A stretch of 64,000 nucleotides of DNA from Pseudooceanicola sp050897975 (GTDB taxonomy: Bacteria; Pseudomonadota; Alphaproteobacteria; Rhodobacterales; Rhodobacteraceae): assembly GCF_050897975.1 (NCBI RefSeq), contig NZ_JBPAXY010000004.1, forward strand, positions 434,001-498,000. The letters are read 5' to 3'. Below are positions 16,385-22,360 of this stretch, piece after piece. Both the position numbers and the translations under genes were made by a program. Positions within the stretch are counted from its first letter, which is position 1, and each line of letters starts with the position of its first letter. The notes below the pieces were generated by a model that did no database searches, had not been told where the DNA came from, and saw only the letters and a list, made by a program, of their open reading frames with translations.

Positions 16385-16398
16385 ATGATTTATATCAA
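16385..16398. promoter_or_regulatory. FNR-type box upstream of the pmpAB genes
   Basis: The sequence ATGAT-TTAT-ATCAA matches the FNR consensus TTGAT-N4-ATCAA at 9 of 10 defined bases, within an AT-rich patch in otherwise very GC-rich DNA. It is 146 bases before the leader ORF. It is a strong candidate target of the adjacent Crp/Fnr-family protein or of a genomic FnrL. Confidence 0.65.
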
Positions 16399-16436
16399 AG
16401 TCCTGTATGCCTTTGTGTGCGGTTCTGGCCCGGTCT

Positions 16437-16484
16437 GTGACCTAGTCACGGAAGCGGCGGCCCCGGGTGTGACATAAACTGTCA
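16437..16484. promoter_or_regulatory. Two further palindromes upstream of pmpA
   Basis: GTGAC-CTA-GTCAC (16437-16449) is a perfect 13-base palindrome, and TGACA-TAAAC-TGTCA (16470-16484) is a 5-5-5 inverted repeat. Both lie between the FNR-type box and the leader ORF, where an operator or promoter would be expected. No binding protein can be named. Confidence 0.4.
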
Positions 16485-16530
16485 GGTCCACCCCGGACGC
16501 CCTCATCGACTTCTTCCCCAGGAGGCACAC

Positions 16531-16578
16531 ATGACCCGTACTTCCGCTTCTCTCCCTGCCCGGGAGATCCGCGCATGA
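16531..16578 (+). CDS. 15-codon leader ORF coupled to the pmpA-like gene
   Basis: A perfect AGGAGG Shine-Dalgarno sits 6 bases before an ATG that opens a 15-residue ORF (MTRTSASLPAREIRA). Its TGA overlaps the ATG of the next gene (ATGA at 16575-16578). The strongest ribosome-binding site in this leader thus belongs to the mini-ORF, which suggests translational coupling. The peptide has no recognisable domain, and whether the product matters is unknown. It could also be a chance ORF. Confidence 0.5.
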   Translation: MTRTSASLPAREIRA

Positions 16579-17006
16579 TTACCGAATTTACCCCGCTCAC
16601 CTCGCTTTTCGGCGGCATGATGGTTGGCCTGGCGGCGGTGCTGCTGATGGCCCTGCATGGCCGTATCCTGGGCGCCACCGGTATTGTCGGCGGCCTGCTG
16701 CGGTTCGACAACGCCTCTGACTGGGTGTTCCGCGCTGCGCTGCTGCTGGGGATGCTGGCCGCACCCTCGGCCCTGCTGCTGCTGACGGGCAGCGTGCCTG
16801 CCATCGACATCCCCGTCTCGACCCCGATGATCGTCCTCAGCGGCGTGGTGGTGGGCCTGGGCACCTTCTTTGGCGGTGGCTGCACCTCGGGCCACGGGAT
16901 CTGCGGCAACGCCCGCTTCTCGCGCCGCTCGATCACCGCCACGATCACCTTCATGATCGGCGCCTTCGTCAGCGTCTTTGTCATTCGCCACCTGATCGGA
17001 GCCTGA
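16575..17006 (+). CDS. YeeE/YedE-family sulfur transporter half (PmpA-like)
   Basis: The 143-residue membrane protein has about four transmembrane segments and the conserved motif FFGGGCTSGHGICG (C103 and C110). In YeeE-type transporters such a cysteine line moves thiosulfate or sulfane sulfur through the membrane. It is a half-length member; the partner half follows 4 bases downstream. In E. coli the full-length YeeE imports thiosulfate, and PmpA/PmpB are paired halves in Rhodobacter-type cells. The start overlaps the leader ORF stop; its own GGGAG is 8 bases upstream. Confidence 0.88.
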   Translation: MITEFTPLTSLFGGMMVGLAAVLLMALHGRILGATGIVGGLLRFDNASDWVFRAALLLGMLAAPSALLLLTGSVPAIDIPVSTPMIVLSGVVVGLGTFFGGGCTSGHGICGNARFSRRSITATITFMIGAFVSVFVIRHLIGA

Positions 17007-17010
17007 GACC

Positions 17011-17454
17011 ATGAAACTGCTGACCGCCTTCCTCATCGGCCTGCTCTTCGGTGTGGGCATCCTGATCGCCGGCATGGGCAACCCTGCCAAGGTGCTGAAC
17101 TTCTTCGATATCGCGGGCACCTGGGATCCCTCGCTGATCTTCGTCATGGGCGGTGCCCTGGCGGTGACCATCCCCGGTTACCTGCTGGTGCTGGGCCGTC
17201 CGAAGCCGCTGTTCGACAAGGGCTTCCAACTGCCCGCGACGAAACTGATCGACAAGCGCCTGGTGCTGGGCTCGCTGGTCTTCGGCCTGGGCTGGGGCAT
17301 CGCGGGCTTCTGCCCCGGCGGTGCGCTGCCCGCCCTGGGCACCGGCAAGACCGAGGTGCTGATCTTCGGCGCCGCCTTCGTCGCCGGGCTGCTGCTGGCG
17401 CGGCTGCTGAACCGGGTGCTGACCCGTCCCGCAGGCGCGGCCCGCACCGCCTGA
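17011..17454 (+). CDS. YeeE/YedE-family sulfur transporter half (PmpB-like)
   Basis: The 147-residue membrane protein is the second half of the pair, with about four transmembrane segments and the hallmark GLGWGIAGFCPGGAL (C101). It presumably assembles with the preceding protein into one sulfur-species channel. The genes are 4 bases apart, so they are co-translated. A hairpin follows before the metallo-hydrolase gene. Confidence 0.88.
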   Translation: MKLLTAFLIGLLFGVGILIAGMGNPAKVLNFFDIAGTWDPSLIFVMGGALAVTIPGYLLVLGRPKPLFDKGFQLPATKLIDKRLVLGSLVFGLGWGIAGFCPGGALPALGTGKTEVLIFGAAFVAGLLLARLLNRVLTRPAGAARTA

Positions 17455-17470
17455 CGCCTACCTGACCCCT

Positions 17471-17502
17471 GGCCGGGGCGCGATCCCCGATCCGCCCCGG
17501 CC
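17471..17502 (+). terminator. Intercistronic hairpin between pmpB and the MBL gene
   Basis: A perfect 10-bp stem pairs GGCCGGGGCG (17471-17480) with CGCCCCGGCC (17493-17502) around a 12-base loop. Without a T-run it may act as a processing or partial-termination site. Confidence 0.45.
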
Positions 17503-17536
17503 CGCCGACCCTTCGACCGGAAGAAAGGAGACTTCC

Positions 17537-18421
17537 ATGTCCTATACGACCCATCCCGACGTCATCCCCCAGGTCACTGGGTTCTTCGACGAAGACACCA
17601 ACACCATTTCCTACGTGGTGAAGGACCCGGCCTCCAACGCCTGCGCCATCGTCGATTCCGTGATGGACATCGACTATGCCGCCGGGCGGATTTCCTACCA
17701 TGCCGCGGACGAGCTGATCGGCTTCGTCAAGGGCAACGGTCTGAAGCTGGAATGGCTGATCGAAACCCATGTCCACGCCGACCACCTGTCGGCGGCCCCC
17801 TACATCCAGTCGAAACTGGGCGGCAAGCTGGGCATCGGGCGCAATATCACCGTGGTGCAGGACACCTTCGGCAAGATCTTCAACGAAGGCACCGAGTTCC
17901 AGCGCGACGGCAGCCAGTTCGACCGGCTGTTCGATGACGGCGACACCTACATGGTGGGCGAGATGGAATGCCTGGCAATTCACACCCCCGGCCACACCCC
18001 CGCCTGCATGACCCATGTGATGGGCGACGCGGGCTTCGTCGGCGACACGCTCTTCATGCCCGACGGCGGCTCGGCCCGGGCCGACTTCCCCGGCGGCGAC
18101 GCGGGCGTGCTCTACGACAGCATCCAGAAGGTGCTGGCCCTGCCCGATGAGACCCGTCTCTTCATGTGCCACGACTACGGCCCCAATGGTCGCGACATCA
18201 AGTGGGAGACCACGGTGGCCGAAGAGAAGGCGCACAACATCCACGTCGGCGCGGGCAAGACGAAAGAGGAATTCGTCAAGTTCCGCACCGAGCGCGATGC
18301 CCAGCTCGACATGCCGCGGCTGATCATCCCCTCGCTGCAGGTCAACATGCGCGCGGGCGAACTGCCGCCGAAGGACGAGGACGGCAAGACCTTCCTCAAG
18401 GTGCCGATCAACGCCCTTTGA
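17537..18421 (+). CDS. MBL-fold hydrolase, persulfide dioxygenase-like (ETHE1/Blh type)
   Basis: The 294-residue metallo-beta-lactamase-fold protein carries the metal motif THVHADH (H78, H80, D82, H83), the downstream ligands in HTPGHTPACMTHV, and a later catalytic-region HDY. Relatives in sulfide-oxidation clusters are persulfide dioxygenases, converting glutathione persulfide to sulfite in the cytoplasm. It follows the sulfur transporter pair and precedes the SQR fusion, which fits that role; a glyoxalase II-like activity is the alternative. The Shine-Dalgarno AAAGGAG is strong. A GC-rich hairpin follows. Confidence 0.85.
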   Translation: MSYTTHPDVIPQVTGFFDEDTNTISYVVKDPASNACAIVDSVMDIDYAAGRISYHAADELIGFVKGNGLKLEWLIETHVHADHLSAAPYIQSKLGGKLGIGRNITVVQDTFGKIFNEGTEFQRDGSQFDRLFDDGDTYMVGEMECLAIHTPGHTPACMTHVMGDAGFVGDTLFMPDGGSARADFPGGDAGVLYDSIQKVLALPDETRLFMCHDYGPNGRDIKWETTVAEEKAHNIHVGAGKTKEEFVKFRTERDAQLDMPRLIIPSLQVNMRAGELPPKDEDGKTFLKVPINAL

Positions 18422-18430
18422 CCAGGCCCG

Positions 18431-18456
18431 GGCGCGCGGCCACCCCGCCGCGCGCC
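18431..18456 (+). terminator. Hairpin after the MBL gene
   Basis: A perfect 10-bp stem pairs GGCGCGCGGC (18431-18440) with GCCGCGCGCC (18447-18456) around CACCCC. It is 9 bases past the stop; only GTTTC follows, so termination is likely partial. Confidence 0.5.
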
Positions 18457-18477
18457 GCCCGTTTCATCCGTCGGACG

Positions 18478-18592
18478 CCTCCGGCGGGAGTATTTCTAGC
18501 CGTCGAATAGACAGGGGCACCCATGCTCCATTCGATGGCCGGAAATACTCCGGGGGAGTCGCGGCCTGCCGCGACGGGGGCAGCGCCCCCCC
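18478..18592. repeat. Composite dispersed repeat with long inverted repeat
   Basis: Two copies of a GGAGTATTT-containing unit face each other. The 22-base arms 18487-18508 and 18530-18551 match at 19 of 22 positions, and two of the three differences are G-U-compatible, so the RNA could form a long hairpin with a 21-base loop. Beyond the right arm, on the opposite strand, lies the hairpin GGGGGC-GCT-GCCCCC (18576-18590). A second element at 31013-31068 has the same order: GC hairpin, about 20 bases, CCCGGAGTATTT. I associate this element with intergenic regions of Rhodobacterales. Confidence 0.7.
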
Positions 18593-18633
18593 GATCACTT
18601 CACCAGTCTGCCCAGCCCTCAGGAGGAGACAAA

Positions 18634-20319
18634 ATGGACATTCGCAAGATCAATGACGGGCTCTCCGTCAGCCCGCAGATCCAGCCAGACGAGCTTGCCG
18701 CAGCCAAGGCCGCCGGGTTCAAGTCCATCATCTGCAACCGCCCCGACGGCGAGGCCGCCGACCAGCCCAGCCAGGAGGAGATGGCCCGGGTTGCCGCCGA
18801 GCAGGGGCTGGCCTTCCGCTATCTGCCCGTCACCCCGGGCGTGGTCACCGAAGAGACCGCCCAGGGCTTTGGCGCCGCGCTGACCGAATTGCCCGGCCCG
18901 GTGCTGGCCTATTGCCGCTCGGGCACCCGCAGCTCGACCCTCTGGGCCCTGGCCGAGGCCAAGCGGCGCCCGGTCTCCGAGATCCTCGGCATGGCCAAGG
19001 CGGCGGGCTATGACCTGAACGGTGTCGCCCGGCGCATCGCCAATGGCGGCAAGACCCCCACCGATCAGGCCGACGCCAGCTATCAGGTGGTGATCGTGGG
19101 CGCGGGCGCAGGGGGCATCTCTGTCGCCGCCTCGCTGAAGTCGCGCGAGCCGGATCTGGAGATCGCGATCATCGACCCGGCCGATATCCATTACTACCAG
19201 CCCGGCTGGACCATGGTCGGCGGCGGCATCTTCGAGCCGCAGAAGACCGCCCGCACCATGGGCAGCGTGATCCCGCGCGGGGTCACCTGGATCAAGGCCG
19301 CTGTCGCGGCGTTTGAACCGGACGCGAATGCCGTCATTCTGGATGGCTGCCGGGTGGTGAAATACGACCGCCTGGTGGTCTGCCCGGGGCTGAAGCTGGA
19401 CTGGGAGGCGATCCCGGGCCTGGAAGAGACCCTGGGCCGCAACGGCGTCACCTCGAACTACCGCTACGACCTGGCGCCCTATACCTGGGAGTTGGTGCAG
19501 GGGCTGAAGGCGGGCCGGGCCCTCTTTACCCAGCCGCCGATGCCGATCAAATGCGCCGGGGCCCCGCAAAAGGCGATGTATCTGTCGGGCGACCACTGGT
19601 TCCGCAATGGCGCGCTGCAAGACGTCGATATTCAGTTCATGAATGCGGGCGGCGTCCTTTTCGGGGTGAAGGACTACGTCCCCGCGCTGGAGCAATACGT
19701 GAAGAAATACGGCGCCACGCTGAACTTCTTCCACAACCTGGTTGCGATCGACGGCCCGGCCAAGACAGCCACCTTCAAGGTGGCCAAGCCCGACAGCGAC
19801 CCCGAGACCGTCACCGTCGATTTCGACATGATCCACGTCGTGCCGCCCCAGGTGGCGCCCGATTTCATCCGCGTCTCGCCCCTGGCCGATGCGGCGGGCT
19901 GGGTCGATGTCGACCCCGCCACCCTGCGCCACAAGAGCTATGACAACATCTGGTCGCTGGGCGACGTGATGAACGCCCCCAATGCCAAGACGGCGGCGGC
20001 GGCGCGGATGCAGGCCCCCGTGGTGGCCGAGAACATCGCCGCCGACCTGCGCGGGCGCGGGCCCAAGGCCGCCTACGACGGCTACGGCTCCTGCCCGCTG
20101 ACGGTGGAGCGGGGCAAGATCGTGCTGGCCGAGTTCGGCTACGGCGGGGTGCTGAAACCCTCTTTCCCGAAGATCCTTCTGGACGGCACCAAGCCCACGC
20201 GCGCCGCCTGGTGGCTGAAGGAACGGATGCTGCCGCCGATCTACTGGAAAGGGATGCTGCGCGGCCATGAATGGCTGGCCAAGCCCGCCGATGTCACCGT
20301 CAAGGCCGACCAGGCCTGA
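18634..20319 (+). CDS. Fusion of phosphatase/rhodanese-like domain with sulfide:quinone oxidoreductase-like flavoprotein
   Basis: The 561-residue protein has an N-terminal DUF442/dual-specificity-phosphatase-like domain (residues 1-135) with the active-site loop AYCRSGTRSS (C94), also reminiscent of a sulfurtransferase. An SQR-type flavoprotein follows (about 150-550) with the FAD motif VVIVGAGAGG (153-161). It keeps the cysteines expected for sulfide oxidation: C250 in LVVCPGL and C307 in PIKCAGAP. The predicted reaction is sulfide to persulfide or polysulfide with electrons to quinone, the first domain perhaps handling the sulfane sulfur. The ATG at 18634 has an AGGAGGAG Shine-Dalgarno; upstream in-frame sequence is the repeat element. 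Domain calls are firm, the joint mechanism is inference. Confidence 0.9.
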   Translation: MDIRKINDGLSVSPQIQPDELAAAKAAGFKSIICNRPDGEAADQPSQEEMARVAAEQGLAFRYLPVTPGVVTEETAQGFGAALTELPGPVLAYCRSGTRSSTLWALAEAKRRPVSEILGMAKAAGYDLNGVARRIANGGKTPTDQADASYQVVIVGAGAGGISVAASLKSREPDLEIAIIDPADIHYYQPGWTMVGGGIFEPQKTARTMGSVIPRGVTWIKAAVAAFEPDANAVILDGCRVVKYDRLVVCPGLKLDWEAIPGLEETLGRNGVTSNYRYDLAPYTWELVQGLKAGRALFTQPPMPIKCAGAPQKAMYLSGDHWFRNGALQDVDIQFMNAGGVLFGVKDYVPALEQYVKKYGATLNFFHNLVAIDGPAKTATFKVAKPDSDPETVTVDFDMIHVVPPQVAPDFIRVSPLADAAGWVDVDPATLRHKSYDNIWSLGDVMNAPNAKTAAAARMQAPVVAENIAADLRGRGPKAAYDGYGSCPLTVERGKIVLAEFGYGGVLKPSFPKILLDGTKPTRAAWWLKERMLPPIYWKGMLRGHEWLAKPADVTVKADQA

Positions 20320-20536
20320 CGTATCCGGGGCAGGCGCCCACCCCCGCGCCAGCGCCTGCCCCGGGGCCCGGACCCGATTGTCCCTTTTGACGGTCCGGGC
20401 CAGACCTCCCCGTTCCGGCCCGCGTTCCGGCCGGAGCCACCTTGCGGGTCGGGCCCCCTGACGGGCCTGCCCGCCTTTTCGATTTCGCGCGTCCGGGGGG
20501 AAGCGGCCCCGCGACGCATAGCCAGGACCAAGAGCC

Positions 20537-22285
20537 ATGTTGCAAGCCCTCCGCCACTACCTGCCCATTCTCGACTGGGGTCGCAGCTACACGCGCAGCG
20601 CGCTGTCCAACGACCTTGTCGCGGCGGTGATCGTGACGATCATGCTGATCCCGCAGTCGCTGGCCTATGCGCTGCTGGCGGGGTTGCCGGCCGAGGCGGG
20701 GATCTATGCCTCGATCGTGCCGATCCTGCTCTACACGGTCTTCGGCACCTCGCGCGCCCTGGCTGTGGGGCCGGTGGCGGTGGTCTCTCTGCTGACCGCG
20801 GCGGCGATCTCGGAAGTGGCGGAACAGGGCACCATGGGCTATGCCACCGCCGCGCTGACCCTGGCGTTTCTGTCAGGGGCCATGCTGTTCCTGATGGGCA
20901 TCCTGCGCCTTGGTTTCCTCGCCAACTTCCTGTCGCATCCGGTGATCGCGGGCTTCATCACCGCCTCGGGCATCCTGATTGCCGCCTCGCAGCTGCGCCA
21001 TATCTTCGGCATCTCGGCGGGCGGGGATACGCTGGTGGAACTGATCGAGTCGCTGCTGGCCACTCTGTCGCAGACCAACCTGGCGACCCTGGTCATCGGT
21101 GTGGCCGCCACCGCCTTCCTCTTCTGGGTCCGCAAGGGGCTGAAGCCGCTGCTGCGCCGCTTGGGCCTCTCGCCCATGGCCGCCGATTTCGCCGCCAAGG
21201 CTGGCCCCGTCGCCGCAGTGGTCGTGACCACCGTCGCCACCTGGGGCCTGGGCCTGGCGGAGCGCGGCGTGAAGATCGTCGGCGAGGTGCCGCAATCCCT
21301 GCCGCCCTTCACCCTGCCGGATTTCTCGCCCGCGCTGATCGGCCAGCTGGCGGTGCCCGCCCTGCTGATCTCGATCATCGGTTTCGTCGAATCCATCTCC
21401 GTGGCGCAGACCCTTGCCGCCAAGAAGGGCCAGCGCATCGACCCCGACCAGGAACTGATCGGCCTGGGCGCCGCCAACCTGGGCGCCGCCTTTACCGGCG
21501 GCTATCCGGTCACCGGGGGCTTCTCGCGTTCGGTCGTGAACTATGACGCGGGCGCCGAGACCCCGGCGGCGGGCGCCTTCACCGCCCTGGGCCTGGCCAT
21601 CGCCGCGGCCTTCCTGACGCCGCTGGTGCATTTCCTGCCCAAGGCCACGCTGGCCGCGACGATCATCGTCGCCGTGCTGGGCCTGGTCGATTTCAAGATC
21701 CTGAAAAAGACCTGGGCCTATTCGCGCGCCGACTTCTGGGCCGTGGCCGCCACCATCCTGCTGACCCTCGCCTTCGGGGTGGAAACCGGCGTCTCGGCCG
21801 GGGTGCTGATCTCGATCGTGCTGCACCTGCTGAAGACCTCGCGCCCGCATGTGGCCGAGGTGGGGCTGGTCCCCGGCACGCATCACTTCCGCAACGTGAA
21901 CCGCCACCAGGTGGCCACCGATCCGGCGCTTCTGTCGCTGCGCGTCGATGAAAGCCTCTACTTCGTCAACGCCCGCTTCCTGGAGGATTGCGTGCAGGAC
22001 CGCATCGCCGAGGACAGCCCGGTGAAGAACGTCGTGCTGATGTGCTCGGCGGTCAACGAGATCGACTTCTCGGCGCTGGAAAGCCTGGAGGCGCTGAACG
22101 AGGTGCTGACCTCGCGCGGGATCGGCCTGCATCTGTCCGAGGTGAAGGGGCCGGTGATGGACCGGCTGAAGACCTCTCATTTCCTGGATGAGATGAACGG
22201 CGAGGTCTTCCTGTCGCAATATGACGCCTGGCGGAAGCTGGCGCCTTGCGCGGTGGCCGAGGCCGAGGCCCGCGCCGCCGAGTAA
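20537..22285 (+). CDS. SulP-family anion transporter with STAS domain
   Basis: The 582-residue protein has the SulP/SLC26 membrane domain (about residues 15-420), with the typical N-terminal stretch MLIPQSLAYALLAGLPAEAG and GGYPVTGGFSRSVVN, plus a cytoplasmic STAS domain (about 435-550, including VNEIDFSALESLEAL). These carriers move sulfate, bicarbonate or other anions. As the last gene of the sulfur cluster it could import sulfate or export sulfite/sulfate made by sulfide oxidation. A 217-base gap separates it from the SQR gene, so it may also have its own promoter. A hairpin terminator follows. Confidence 0.92.
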   Translation: MLQALRHYLPILDWGRSYTRSALSNDLVAAVIVTIMLIPQSLAYALLAGLPAEAGIYASIVPILLYTVFGTSRALAVGPVAVVSLLTAAAISEVAEQGTMGYATAALTLAFLSGAMLFLMGILRLGFLANFLSHPVIAGFITASGILIAASQLRHIFGISAGGDTLVELIESLLATLSQTNLATLVIGVAATAFLFWVRKGLKPLLRRLGLSPMAADFAAKAGPVAAVVVTTVATWGLGLAERGVKIVGEVPQSLPPFTLPDFSPALIGQLAVPALLISIIGFVESISVAQTLAAKKGQRIDPDQELIGLGAANLGAAFTGGYPVTGGFSRSVVNYDAGAETPAAGAFTALGLAIAAAFLTPLVHFLPKATLAATIIVAVLGLVDFKILKKTWAYSRADFWAVAATILLTLAFGVETGVSAGVLISIVLHLLKTSRPHVAEVGLVPGTHHFRNVNRHQVATDPALLSLRVDESLYFVNARFLEDCVQDRIAEDSPVKNVVLMCSAVNEIDFSALESLEALNEVLTSRGIGLHLSEVKGPVMDRLKTSHFLDEMNGEVFLSQYDAWRKLAPCAVAEAEARAAE

Positions 22286-22292
22286 GCACCGC

Positions 22293-22321
22293 CCCGGCCC
22301 GGGGTACACCGGGTCGGGTTT
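22293..22321 (+). terminator. Terminator after the SulP gene
   Basis: A 10-bp stem (one G-U) pairs CCCGGCCCGG (22293-22302) with CCGGGTCGGG (22309-22318) and is followed by TTT. It lies between the convergent SulP and histidine kinase genes. Confidence 0.6.
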
Positions 22322-22360
22322 CGCGCCACCCGCAGCGCGGGCGTCGTGGCGCCGGCAGGG

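Noticed and set aside
18523..18633. Upstream in-frame extension of the SQR fusion
   Set aside because: It translates the dispersed repeat hairpin; the strong AGGAGGAG before 18634 and the family N-terminus support the later start.
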